Below are positions 12,081-24,800 of a stretch of DNA of 64,000 nucleotides, one piece after another. This DNA is from Burhinus oedicnemus (lineage: Eukaryota; Chordata; Aves; Charadriiformes; Burhinidae), in contig VFFE01006842.1 of NCBI GenBank assembly GCA_008921705.1, positions 510,845 through 574,844 of the forward strand, written 5' to 3'. Made by a program: the position numbers and the translations under genes. Within the stretch, counting starts at the first letter, position 1. Every line of letters begins with the position of its first letter. A model generated the notes under the pieces. That model was not told the origin of the DNA. It was given only the letters and a program-made list of their open reading frames with translations, and did not search any database.

Positions 12081-12643
12081 AGAATTGTGGAATCGTAGAA
12101 TACCTCAAGTTGGGACAAACCCATAAGGATCGAGTCCAACTCCCTGCTCCTGGCAGAACTACCTGAAACTAAACCATATGACTAAGAGCATTGTCCAGAC
12201 GTCTCTTGAACTCTGAGAGGCTTGGTGCTGTGACCAGTTTCTGGGGAACCTGTCCCAGTGACTGACCACTCTCTCAGTGAAGAAAGATTTCCTAATGCCC
12301 AATCTGAACTTCCCCTGACACAGCTTCGTTCTCTTTCCTCATGTCCTGTCACTGGTCACCAGAGAGAAAAGATCAACACCTCCCGCTCCACTGTGCCCCT
12401 TGAGGAAGCTGCAGACTGTGATGAGGTCATGTTTCAGTGGTGAGGTCACCCCTCAGCCTTCTCTTCTCTAAGCTGAATAAAGCAAGTGACTTCAGCTGCT
12501 CCTTGTAAGTCTTGTCCTCGAGGCCTTTCACCATCTTGGTCACCCTCCTCTGGACACACTCTGATAGTTTGTTGTCCTTATATTGAGGTGCCCAAAACTG
12601 CACACAGTGCTCGAGGTGCACCAGTGCAGTGTAGAGTGGGAGA
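12081..12643 (-). mobile_element. CR1 LINE, 5'-truncated 3' end
   Basis: The plus strand starts with a degenerate complement of the CR1 terminal octamers (AATTGTGGAATCGTAGAAT), then the complement of the 3' UTR ('gatcgagtccaactccctgctcctg'-type text), and then the end of ORF2. The minus frame 12427-12621 encodes the usual ORF2 C-terminus: a FWAPQY block, a [14 protein letters not shown] block and an [13 protein letters not shown] block. Everything upstream is lost, as is normal for CR1 truncated during target-primed reverse transcription. The opposing plus frames are shadows. Confidence 0.95.
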
Positions 12644-15145
12644 CAGTTTAAGACAGTTCAATCAAGATTAATTGAGACAGTTGAATCAACATCTTGTCAA
12701 CACAGTCAGTGGAGCTTAAAAAGAGATCTATTTTTGCCTTATATGAGGCAAAATTAGTTTGATTTAGTTGCTCACACATGGGCAACTACAGCCATTTTCA
12801 ATCTCTGATGGTGTCGCTAGCTGTCTCCAAGAAGGCATGTGTTTCCTGTAGACTATACAGGAGATCTGTCAACCTCATCTGGACTTTCAGGTACCTGAGA
12901 GCATCTGAAATGCTGTTAGGTGATCCGGCCAAATATTTCAAATAGAAATATAACACAGACAAAGTACATTCAGTTATGTCTTGATATATTCTCCTCTTTG
13001 TTCTTCAAGAAATTGCATAGCCCTCACCACTGACTGGCTACCAAAGGAAGGTTTTAGTGCAAAGTGTGACTTATAAGTACTCTAAATATTCTGATATGAT
13101 GTTTAGGATGGCCATGGTTGTACAAAGAGTAGTCCATAAAGAACTGGTCTGAATCCTGTACTGTATTTTCAAAAATAAAGATGTTGTCAGAGAAGGGACT
13201 TATTTCACCTCCAGCACTTCAAAAGTTATCTGGACTCAATAGTTTCATCAGTGTTTCTGCATTAGCCACAGTAAGGATGTCTGTAACATTTTAGACTTCA
13301 GCTCTTATAGAATGCTGTCACAACTGAGATGAGTGAAAGAGGCATAGTATTGGACCAGTTGTTCCCAAAAGATATTGTGGAAAGAATAACCAGTGGACTC
13401 CTCTTCATCCTTCAGCAACCCGTGTATCACCCTTGGATATGTTGGAAACATGAGCAATACCGTAGGAAGATTTATTGTGTCTGCACAGCTTTTATTTTGC
13501 TTTTTATTTGCTGTATAAACTGCTTCTTCCTTCTTACCACTATTCCTTGGCTTTCCTTGCCCCTTTCCTCCCCCCTTCATTCAGCTTTGAAGCATCACAC
13601 ACTGCAAATACAGAACAAGGAAGAAATATGGACTACCACGCTCACGGTGCCTTCAGAAAGCTTAAGGGATGACATACGGTGTTCACTTTCACAGCGGTAA
13701 GGCAAAGAAAATGTGAGGAAAGTGTTTACACTCAGTGAGAGCTTTCTTAAAATAGTTTCGTCCTGCGCTGACAGAGAAGGGGCCAGAGACGGGCATCCCT
13801 GTTATCCCTCCAGCTGCTGCAGGAATGGGTGTTTGCGTGCTCACCTCCACGATGGGCAAACACATCACACTCAGTGCTCACTCCTCGCAGTGTCCCTGGT
13901 GGAGCTCTTCTTTTGCAGAACAACACATTTGCTGGTCCTGCAAAATAAAATGTATTATAAATGGAAAAAAAAAATCAAATCCCAGTCAACTCTTTCTACC
14001 TTTAGTTCAGCCAAATGTACTGGAGACTCTCATCAGATAAATTACAATTTGTCCTCCGACAGGCTTGATCTTGCAAACTTCTTTTACAAAACTTTTCCAT
14101 TATCTCCTTCTCTAACAGCTGGCATCTCATTCTCCTCTTAACAGTCCCAATTAGGGAAATGACTCTAAAAGTTTAGTAGAAAAAGACACACTGAAAACAA
14201 CTTCTTTATCTCTTCCAGTTATTTCTTCCTTTTCATAAATACTTAAGCAATTTACTTCTGCCTGAGCACCTCCTCAAAGGAGAGTTCAGTTAAAAGAGGA
14301 CAATCATAAATCAATATCATCCAGATTTTTTGTCAGCCCATTCTTTTTAGTGCTCACAATAATAAGACACAGCTGAATTATGTTAACAGTGATTTTTATT
14401 ATTATACTTCTCTCTAAAGCACCTGTTGGTGTTGTAGATGGTCATCCTACAAAATTCAAAATAAGTTAGCAAAATTGTATGAAGAAGAGTTTTCTCTTTG
14501 CTCTCTCTTACTGTCTCCAGTTTATATACTGTTGAGATAAATATCAGCTGCTGGATGTATGAAGAGATGTGTTGAGTAACCTGTTAAATGGCTTACTGCA
14601 AAAAAAGAAAGAAAAATAATTCTAAGCATGTACTGCCTTCTGAAAATATGAAACCTGGGCTGTGGGCATACGAATGCCATTGTAGTGGCCTTTTCCTGGA
14701 GAACACGTGGTTCTTGAGTGTTGTGGAAAATCGGACATGAGCCTCTCCACCCCGAATTCATGCTGTGAGCAGCAACCCCAGCAGAGAGAAAGTCTGATCA
14801 GAACATTTTCAGTGTCCTACATTATGAAAATGTTATTCCAGAGATAAGCCTGTAAAAAGACCAGAAATGCAGACATTAGGAAGCACAGGATGTGAATATT
14901 TATTTGATGGGTTAAGGAAATAAAAAGAAGGAAAAGGTTTTGTCTAGGTCCAGCAGGTACAGACTAAATGCTTCAATCCGTTAGTAGGGATATTCTTTAC
15001 CAAGACTGATTCTACACAATGTGATGGGACCATAAGACCTGATTTACTCTTTACTCTTTGGCCCAAAACATCATTAGTTCTTGCATCTTTATCAGAACTT
15101 TGTGGCTTAGATCTGCTTACCATAACAAACCTAAAAAATAAGTGA
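12644..15145. other. Unique non-coding DNA
   Basis: The 123- and 142-codon plus frames at 13329-13700 and 13713-14141 overlap other frames and match no family. A mildly GC-richer patch at about 13780-13920 holds no recognisable element. Confidence 0.55.
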
Positions 15146-15290
15146 GGAAGACATATGAAGACATCATCTACTCCAACCCTGTGCTCAGAAACTGGCTTTG
15201 CTATACCTTAACCATTCCTGATACACTTCTGCGTAATCTGTTCCCAAAAACCTCCACCGACAGAAAGGACTGAAATGAATATTGAAGCCA
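15146..15290 (-). mobile_element. CR1 LINE 3' UTR fragment (old)
   Basis: The plus strand reads ACATCATCTACTCCAACCCTG, then CTGATACACTTCTGCGTAATC, then GTTCCCAAAAACCTCCACCGA. This is the order of the complemented CR1 3' UTR ('atcatctagtccaacc ... cctgac..atttgtctaacctgttcttaaaaacctcca'). The divergence marks it as older than the 36-39 kb copies. Confidence 0.72.
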
Positions 15291-18200
15291 AACCCTCCCG
15301 AAACTTTGAAGGAATTCATTTTCAGACCTAGACACTATTAAACAACCCTGTCTCAGATCCCACAGCTAAAAATCTCTTGCTAACAGGTTTGCGGCTTGCC
15401 AATCAGTCAGCAGACTGAAATTAGTATCAGAGGAGCAGCAGACAGAAGGAGGTCACACGGCTCTCCTCTCCTGCTCTGCCAGTTATAAGCACTAAAACTT
15501 TCCTGTTTGAGGACATTTAACAGGGTTTTAAGACACTGTTGTTGACAGACATAGCTGGTGCTTCATTCTCATCGCATCTGGGAGAGATGATGTGTCAGAA
15601 AAAATGGAATAGTAAGGGGAATTTTGGAGCATTATGAGAAGTCACTGTCCTAATTTATGACTTATTTTGCCCCTGTGCTCATGTCAAACCCTCTCCTTCT
15701 GATAAAAACATGCACAAATTAGACATTATAAAGTCAAATGAGTCCTATAAATGCTGCTTTGTGACAAACACTGAACCATGGCTGCGTAGCCAATTACAAG
15801 GGTTTACAGAAAAAGTCCTCCAGGGATGCACAAGCGTCACGGTAGCTATCCACAGGCTGTGTAAACTTTTCAGGTCCCATAGAGCACTGGAGATCCAAGA
15901 GTACCCATCAGCTATTGATCAATGGGCAGAGAACCAGCTATCAGTAGAAAGCCAATTATATCTTTTTATTTCATTTCAGATTTTGGGAAATACGGGCAGA
16001 AAAATCAGTAATAATAGATGGACCTTAAAAAGAGCAATGATTAAAGTCTCTGTGGTTCTGATATTTGAGATTCACAAATTAAAACCATTTCTGTTCTTCT
16101 TTTGCATTAGACTTCCCTGCCCCTCGTCACAGACATAGAGAAAGTCTCTTTCTACAGCAACATACAGTGGCACAGGCATCTCTAAGTCAATCACAGGTTC
16201 TTCAATTACTAGAACCTGTCGAGTCTAGCAAACATCAGTTGATGCTTGAAGACATCAGTGCTGTTATTTATATCACTGCTCACTAGACTCGTATAATTTG
16301 GTTACACTAAAGACAGGAATCTGCTTTTTTCCTGAGTGCAGAGAGCAACAGTACTAATGGCATTCATGAACAACCTTCTCGTTGTTGTGAATGTAAAAAA
16401 TTTATAAATGCCTCTCAGGCCTGTCAGAGAGGTTATAATTAAAAAGGGCAAATTTTACCTGGAATATTTAGTGGGTTTTGTTCAGGTGATCATTCTTAGT
16501 CACAGAATAGTCTTTTGAACAGGAGTACCTTGCTGGCTCAATTCAGATGTTAGAACAGGACTACATAAAGGCAAACAAATGAACACACACAACTAGCCCA
16601 GAAAATGTACTAGAAAAACAAGAGAATATAGTCAGAAGAGAATATGTAATCTGACATATCTGGACTGTCTTGGTCTTATGCCTTGATACATTGAAATAAC
16701 CATGGGGAAAAAAATCCATTGAGCTAGCTAGCCTGTAAACTAATCCCTACAAATGTACGGTGCTCAGAAAGTCATCTGGGAACAGCCACACACAGGCTGC
16801 TTTGTTCTAAATAAATCTGCACCTAGTCCAGCTCCCAGTGGGAGAGTCCTACTGAGATCAAAGATCTATTGATCAGGCATCTTGGTGATAAATCTAAATT
16901 TCAGAAGTTGGGTTCTTGCCTATCCTGTGGAGTCTTTGAGAAATGAAATGGGGAAGGAACATACAGAAGCCTTAGTTATGCTCTCCATGAATTGTCTGAA
17001 AGTGTTTATTTCTACAGTTTTTCAAAATAATGAACAGCAACAGTATGAAACTCAAAAAGCCAAAACCCAGATGAAAACAAACAACCCTCCCTAACCCAAA
17101 AACCTAGATAAAAATACCTTTGCATGCACAGTGTACGTTAAAAAAACTACCCACGCTATTTTTTCTTTTTAATAGGAAAAAGGACAAATATTTCCATTAA
17201 GCTCTTCTCTCAGGACCTTTTTTTTGCCAGGTTTGACAGTGTGAAACAATATCCACAAAATGCTCCTCTGCAGTAAATACTGTCATATATCCCAGCCTGA
17301 ACTAAAAACGCTGCCAGACATCCCATACACACTGCCAGTGACCAGCTACAAGTGCAAAAGTAGGTTTGGGACCTTTTCAAACCATTCGGTTCTGACCTAA
17401 TTAGAAAAGACACGATTTTCACTTCCAGCCAGATAGCTGCTTTCCTGTTCACAGCTTGTGAACATTGTTCTCTCTGCACTTTTTCATATGCTGGCTAAGC
17501 ACGCGGGTGTTGACATTGCTATCCTGTATTGCCTGAAGATTGCCTTCACCAAACATCCTCACACTGAGGGGCAACAGCAATGCCCTAGCATGAAAACAAC
17601 CTCCCTTTCAACACAATATAGGATGCGGGATGTTTATGGTGGTTTACGAGCAAATCAGGGAGCAGAGTCAGTCCTACAGAAGCATATACATAGTATTATG
17701 TTATATTCTGATTTTCAGCGACTATTTCTATGGAGATAATTGCCATTGCTCTTGTACACGAAGGAAGCATTGTCTACATTATAATGTACATGGTAGAATT
17801 TCATGGAATTTCTAAACTCTTCCAGCCTTGAAAAAATCTTATAATACCATCTACAAGCAGAACTTCACTACCTCACGGATGTTGTAAACATGAGGATTGT
17901 GAAGTGCTGAGATATTAAACCTGCAGCCCTGTGGTTAAGTTAAGATAGACAGTACAATAAATATGTTTTTGTATGCCCTTCCTGCAGAAGAGGAAAATAA
18001 TGGAGATCCTGTACATAGTTCAAGTTACCAAAAAAAGGCACATAGCAACACAAGTAATTTTTATTTTTTTCTTCTGATAGCTTTGAACAAGAAAGGTTAT
18101 TACAAAGGAGATAGGCAGCAGTATCATTTCTAAAGCCACATTATTGTTTTCCAGAGTTTCCACCTACAGACCACTCCAGGCTGGCTGCCAGTGCTCTGGG

Positions 18201-18370
18201 GAAAAAAAAGAACCAGCACATACGTTTATTAGTGATATAATAAGGTACTATGGATCTGCTGAAAGGGGCTTTCCAATTTATGGTAGGACCTTGGATATGT
18301 CATCCTTCAGCTCTGTGTGACTTGGTATAATTACATGACAAAGGGATGTGTGCATGAAATTTATTGCATA
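15291..18370. other. Unique AT-rich DNA
   Basis: The largest frame is 142 codons on the plus strand (15710-16138). It has no recognisable domain, repeat or splice context and I do not call it a gene. The remainder shows nothing familiar. Confidence 0.55.
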
Positions 18371-18413
18371 TGTTTTAAAGTGCCTTGAGATTGGTGAGTT
18401 GTAATAAATACAG
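18371..18413 (+). mobile_element. Possible MIR/L2-type tail
   Basis: TGTTTTAAAGTGCCTTGAGA followed by a short spacer and TGTAATAAATAC resembles the conserved end of MIR/L2-like retroposons ('tgtaaagcgctttgagat ... tataaata'). It is short and diverged. Confidence 0.38.
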
Positions 18414-19989
18414 TGTGAAGAATTAAAAAAGTCTAAAAGGACTGTAATTATTTTATGCATATGGATAAGAAGCTTCACCACCACCACAATCTACCCACTC
18501 CCAAAATAACTCAAACCCAAAATTCTGCAGAAAGCACAGCTCCTTTTCAAATATGCTAGAAATATTCAATAATCCTTGAAAAGAAAGACTGGGGTTTACT
18601 CAGTGTTTCAAAGAATTTGTCTCCACATGTGCTTGTCATCTCCCTTCAGAGAACCTATACAAGATATAATGGAAACAGTGTCGAGGGTGATGAAAATGCC
18701 AGAGCATCTGTCAGTGGATCACCTTATGACAGCAAGTGATAAGCCTCCTAATGCTGAAGTGATGAATGTGCCCGAATGTGGACGTTATGCTTGTGCGAGA
18801 CAGCTGAAAAACACAAATATGAACAACTAGACATGAGGACATGCCTCCGGGGAGACCCCACTAGTTTTTGTAGTACTTGACTGATTCTAGAAAGCAGCAC
18901 ATTTTTACCATAGAGAAAGATAAGTGTGCTTATCAATACAGCACCATGGCTCAGAAGAGGAGTAGTCGGGATGCAGGAAAGCATCAATCGTATCTAAGTA
19001 TCAAATGTGACCTTTTGTAGATGTTTTCCTTGCAAATGATCTTTTATTTTCCATACCTTCAAAGTTTTCATAATGCATTTGGAGTGCTTTATAATTGAGC
19101 AGTAATATAAAAGCAAGCTGCAATAGGCTTATTCAAACAGAAATTACATACATTAAATGCTGGTTACCAAAGTACAAAAGACTTCACTTCAAGAAAGGAA
19201 GTACGGGGCTCCTGTTTGTAGTCACAAACAAAACACCATATGTAGGTAGGGTATGATTTACAATGTGTGAAAGTCTAATGCAGGCAAACATGTTTCCATA
19301 GGAAACTAGAAAGGTATAGGGGAGGAAATCTGTTTTTGATATATAGTAAAAGGAGCTGTATATACTGCTGGGAAATATGAAAGTATATTTCCCAAGCTGA
19401 GTCAAGAACCCATAATATATTTGCTCTCTAAATGTGTTTTAAAGCTTTGGAAGAGCCTTAAACACTAATTTTATGAAACTATTATACAGGATATATGCAT
19501 TGAATTATGTATCAAAATTATTCAGCATATTTAATGACAGTAAATGTGATAAGGAAAGACCTATCGGTTGAATTCCCACAAGAATAAACATTAGTATATT
19601 AGAAATGGATGTAGAAATCTATATTACAAATGGATATAAATAAATTCATTTGTATTTCTTTGAGCAAGATGTTAAAGAAGGGAGCAATCCATATTATTGA
19701 CCTGACTTTAATAATTTTTGCTTTAGATTAGCCCAGTAAAACCACAAATCTCAGCAACCGTTCACAATAAGCATTCTAACTTTTGACTAAATATTCTGAT
19801 CGATAACTTCTTATATACTAAACAAACAAACCCACCACCTGCAGTAGTCTGGTCTCAAAAGGTAACAGGCATTTTCTCAGTTTCTAATAAATGAATAAGA
19901 TAGTATTGACTGGTTGGTCATTAACGTGTTTGAACAGACAAAGCTTATTCTTTGTTTACCGCTGCATCTTATTCCACACAAAAAAAAGA
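18414..19989. other. Unique AT-rich DNA
   Basis: No gene or repeat is recognised. Confidence 0.6.
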
Positions 19990-21076
19990 CTACAACAAGG
20001 AGAGGGGTAGGGTTCTCTGGTGCCAGGAAATGGGCAATGCTGAGGAGGCACCCATGCACGCTTTTCTCTGTCCTCTCAGGTGGATGGAGCAGAAAACAGG
20101 GCTCTGTTTTCCGCTAATTCAGGACAAGGCTAAGCAGAAAAGGAAAGAGAGGTGTCAGCCTGAGGTTGCGTCTGCACTGGTAGGTGAACAGGATGGGTTT
20201 CATCCAGGGTAAATCCACGAAGGAGGCATCTGGTTCATTGGTAAAACCTGTCTTCAGTTCCTCTACCAAGGCACAAGCCGCTTGTGTTTCCAGCTGTTGC
20301 AGGAGCAGCATGAGAAACCAGAGGGCAGCTGTGGGAACAGCATTGTCTCCAGGGTTAAGGAAGGGGGAGGCCATGGAAGGAATGAGGACAAAGCTTCTCT
20401 GGGATGAGGGAGGGCCAGGACAATATCTGATACAGCAGTGTTCTCCCTTTGTGTGTCAAAGGTCATCCAGCAGCTGCCGATAAAACACCTCCATCAGTAC
20501 ACAAATCATGGCAGAGATCCTGATCTTCACTTAGGACTGTCTCGGCTGGGGTCACTTCCTAGATACTGTCCATCAGATAACCTTCATGAACCTAGGGGAG
20601 AACTTCCTCTTCCTAAATTCAGTTTTGTCGATATGTGCCCCTGAATGAATGACACTTCGAGATGTAGCACAGGCTGTCGGAGCCTCACTAGCTATGTGCT
20701 TTTTCACCACACGCCAAATCTCGAGCTCAGGTTGGAAACACACACCATGTCTTCATGGGGAGCAGATGTCAGGGTAGTCGTTACCTCATGAGTTAGCTCA
20801 GCAACCTCAGCCAGGGCTCTATCCAGACTTTACGATCAGCATATCAGAAACAGAACTACCTAAGCAGGACCAAGGGGATCTCTTTCCATGCGTAGACCTG
20901 AGTGGTTATTTTGTGCAAGTCTGATCCTGAGAGAAGACAAAGAGCATAGGTGGGCTTTGTTTGGGGCTACTGTTTTTGCTCGCTGCACACCACATAGCTC
21001 TTGGAGCTCAGAAGGCCCCAGGAGTGAAAAGCCACTGTGGAGAGACTGAAAGTGGGGTGCCAAGGGAACTTTTTGG
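19990..21076. other. GC-richer block, possible decayed gene or unknown element
   Basis: This roughly 1.1-kb block is visibly richer in G and C than its flanks and ends at a 16-base A run at 21077. No polyadenylation signal precedes the A run and no plus-strand frame is convincing, so I do not call a processed pseudogene. The most protein-like frame is on the minus strand and is listed separately. Other short frames (20860-21063 minus, 20438-20644 plus) are unrecognised. Confidence 0.35.
20114..20510 (-). pseudogene. Decayed open frame of unknown origin
   Basis: Read on the minus strand from about 20510, one frame stays open to 20114 except for a single TGA near 20462. The product has mixed, globular-looking composition: a leucine-rich helix-like segment (LWFLMLLLQQLETQ) followed by CALVEELKTGF and DASFVDLPWMKP blocks. 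Upstream, the same frame meets a TAA near 20530. Near its 3' end the minus strand reads CTTTCCTTTTCTGCTTAG, which looks like a splice acceptor but has no clear exon after it. I recognise no family. It may be a broken gene, a piece of an old element, or chance. Confidence 0.25.
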
Positions 21077-21092
21077 AAAAAAAAAAAAAAAA
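21077..21092 (+). repeat. Poly(A) run
   Basis: Sixteen A residues are followed by TTAAAAAGG. It could be a retroposon tail, but no retroposon body is recognisable upstream. Confidence 0.85.
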
Positions 21093-21780
21093 TTAAAAAG
21101 GTTCACAAGTTTGGCCACCATTCTCCCCTTCTCCAGATCCAGGACAGTCCCTAATCTCTTCAGTGCTTCCCAAATCATTCTCTGCACTCAGGGAGACAAG
21201 TCTCTCATCTGCTTGAACCAGATTTTTCACCTTCTTCATACTGATACACACCAGCTGCTCAGTCTCTACTCTCATATGCACTGAAGGCAATTAATCAAAA
21301 GTAAAACTTTAAAAATCACTGCCCCTTTTTTGCTCATTATTAAAAAAAAAAGTCTTTGACTGAGAATAACTATGGACAATTTCAGCTTGAAAAGTAACCC
21401 TCTCACAAAGTTATAAGCCAATTCTGAATGTGACCTTTCAAATGGAAAGCTATACAACTTTAACCAGGTTTCATGCTGGGTCCCTAGAATATTTCAAAGA
21501 CATTTCTTTCAGTCTAGCCCATTTTTCCACGAGTCTGTGCTATGGTAAGTTTGGCTTCATATTTCTTTGATCCGTGAGGCAAATACTTTACATAGTTTAA
21601 AAATAGATCCGTGAAGCTTTATCTATACTCTTTAGCGCTGAAAGGAAAGCGAATTAATAACCAATGTAACAGTCTAACAGTAGTGTACTCCTTGTGATGT
21701 TTTCATTGGAACAAATTCGTTCCCACTGTAACTCCACTGACATTAACAGAGCTACCAGCTGAGATGAATTTGCCACATTT
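21093..21780. other. Unique non-coding DNA
   Basis: Nothing recognisable. Confidence 0.6.
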
Positions 21781-21808
21781 TTGTAAAGCACTTTAGAATC
21801 TGATGTCA
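21781..21808 (+). mobile_element. Possible MIR/L2-type tail (short)
   Basis: TTGTAAAGCACTTTAGAATC resembles the 'tgtaaagcgctttgagatc' end shared by MIR and related SINEs. It is too short for a firm call. Confidence 0.3.
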
Positions 21809-24800
21809 TAATTCTCGAAAGACACCCTAGGAAAGATGTCGCTTTGCCTTTCTCGGTGTGTGTTCATGCACTTGCCAGTTTTCCCAGCTTCTTGTGTTCC
21901 TTACATTTTTTTTCATACCGTCTCCCCACACTCTTTGAGACTCTCCTGTTGAGCAGATATGATGCACTAGATACTCTTTGAAAATAGCTATGTTGAGCTA
22001 ATTATAACTCTGTTCTTATTTTTCATATGTGAAGGTGAATTCAGCAGCAGAGTCTGAAGAATGAAACCCGTTTCAGAGAATCTAATGAAAAATTGTCCAT
22101 TTTCAAAATTGCTGCATGTCCCATTGCTCAAAAAAAGTCTCATGGCACAGGACGGACTAAGATGTTATTTTTCAAAATGGTCATTGCTTGGACGTTGCTA
22201 AAACACCAATGATAAGAAAAAACCCGAGGGACTTAAGGATCAGAACACATAACTGAAGCAGGCTCCAAAATTTTCTACAACTTATTTGCTAGAAAGAGCC
22301 ATTATCCTGGAACTGAGTACATTTGTGGAAAAGTGCTTAGCTTTTTCTTTTAAAAAACCTTTCACATTCTTCCAATATCTCCAATTTTTTGATTTAAATT
22401 CACCTTCTGGATTTTAACTTTAAGTTAAATGCAGTACATTTTAAGTTATCAGAACTAAGCAAACAAATTTCAAGTCGAACTAAATGTTCTTTTAAGTTTA
22501 AAGCTTTTAGCATTTTATTTATTTCTGCTTTTTAATTCTGATTTGGGAATGGAGAAGAATCAAATCTAAAATGCTTAAATAAGATGAGGAAACTGTTTCT
22601 ACATAGGTTTTTTTATACGAGTTAGTGTTTAAACTTACATCTTGTTTCTATCTATTATTAGCAGCCACAGCTTTATGTTGACTTTCTAACTGTGGTTCCC
22701 ATCACATGACTGTGGTTGCTGCATACAGAATATCTCCTCAAACAACTGTAAAGGTCAGTAGCATTTGAAACGCCACTTAGTGCATGTTTTGTTTATTTGA
22801 TTTATTTTTTATTAATTAGAGCATTTGATGTGTAGCTCTAAAAACTATTTTGAAGACATAGTGTTGCTGCTGAATCACTAAATAATAATTTAGACTTGTA
22901 GAAAGATCTCATTTTTAACCTCAGAGGATTGTACAGTAGTTCCCTTAAGCAGCATGGCTGAATACAGGCTATATATTTCATATATTGCAGGCCTGGAGCA
23001 AATATTTTCTGACACTATCCAATAAATCATGTTTTCTTCAACAGCAAATAATAGAACTGTACAGTACATTATATCTGCAGCAGCAACAAACAATTCATCA
23101 TCTCTGACCTTTCCATAATGACAACAATCTGAAGAATAGAGACTAATTTAAATTTTTATATAATGTTTAAAATTTAAGGACTAAATCTCCTTTATACTAG
23201 ATCCCTTCACACTGCTCTGGTAATAAAAAGCCTCCTTAAAGTGAACATAAACGCAATTATTTTTTTTCTTCTTCCAGCTCCTGCAAATTAACAGAGCATA
23301 GGTTTCTCAGAGGGCTTAGACCTAAATGCAGCTCAGGTGGACACATCCGAGCTAATTTTTAGATGATCAAATGGTAACAAGTACAGTGCAGCCTGCAGAA
23401 TCTGAGGACCTTGGGTTTGTACTCTGTAGTTGTCTATGCTGTTTCACACATCTGCAAAAAAGAAAATGCCTCACACTGATTGTTAACTCCTTCCATTTGC
23501 TCATGATCTGTATGTTGTTTTCTTTATTCCTGGGAAGAGGGGTTGACTAACCAGCAGACTAACCAGTGAAGTAGAGTAAACTGTTGCATATCTAAAAAAA
23601 CCTTGCAGTGTAAAAATCAATTTCCCAGTGTTATTATGGTACATAGCCATGGAACTAGTTACTACTTGTATAGAAATCTAATGAAAACAGAAGTCAAACT
23701 TCAAATGTGGGCTCTAGAAAAAATTTAAATACAAAAAAACAGTAAACCTCTTCATTCTCAACCACCGCCTGACACCAAACCGAAGCAACCAGAGGCACCA
23801 ATCAAAACAAAATAATACCCTTCATCGCCAGCCCTTCCTGAGGCACATCACCTCTGGCCTTTCTGAAAGCTTGGGTTTGAAAGAGACATTGAAGCTGGTT
23901 CTCTGAAGCTGCACAGATTTTGGCTCCTTTGTGTCTAAAGATCTAGCTCTTTCCAAAGAAATCCCACCACAATCCCTTTGCCATCAACTGGCCTCAGCGT
24001 TTAAAAAAAGCCTCCATCCTAAACAACAGATATGACTCATGCTCTTTGTGCAAACTGCTGGAAGGCCCACAGAAATTTAGCATGCAATCTTCTATTTCTA
24101 TAAACATTTGTGTTCCTAATACAACCAGGAAAGATGAGGCAAATATCTCAGGATCCCCATAACTAAATGCATATTCAGGATCAGCTACTGCGAGACTGGA
24201 AACATTAAATTTGCTTCTGATCCTTAAATTACCTGTTCAATACTGAAGTGCAAGGATGATGACTGCTCTGCCCTCATTGTAATGGCAGCCAGTGTGGTAT
24301 CTTGCCCTGCACCTTGTTTCACCCCATGAAAGAGCCACAAGGGCACAAGTTAGCAATCTCTCCCATTTAGAGCAGATTTGAAACTATTTGATGCTTTAGC
24401 TTGGTTTGAGGTCAAATGAGATGATTCCTACCCTTAAACCAGAAAGAAATACTTCTGGCAGCCTGAATAAATTAGTATTTTTCATACGTCTTTTTAAGTT
24501 ATCACCTCAAGGTATTTTATGGATGCTCTCTACAGATGGTGATGCACATGGCTCTATCTCAACTAGCTCAAATTCTTTCAAATACTCTACACAAATAATA
24601 CCCTAAATGCATCTGATGCTTGTAGTCTTTTCTCTAATGAAAGCTCAGTTGCCCCTACACCTCATTATTGTATGTGTCCTTGTGCAAAAGTTAGCTTCTT
24701 TGTCTGCTATAGAAATAACCCCACATACTGAAGCCAAATATTTAATAGTCTTTATTGTTGCAAGAAAACGGAGATCAAACCCACAGTTATTCAGAGAGCT

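Noticed and set aside
13329..14141. Plus-strand frames of 123 and 142 codons in neighbouring positions
   Set aside because: Unrelated to each other or to any family I know, and overlapped by other open frames.
15710..16138. 142-codon plus-strand open frame
   Set aside because: No recognisable domain or composition bias typical of coding DNA, no splice context, and its tail is a run of codons from T-rich DNA. A frame of this length can occur by chance in 64 kb.
19990..21092. Processed pseudogene ending in poly(A)
   Set aside because: No polyadenylation signal before the A run, no plus-strand coding similarity, and no flanking target duplication that I could see.
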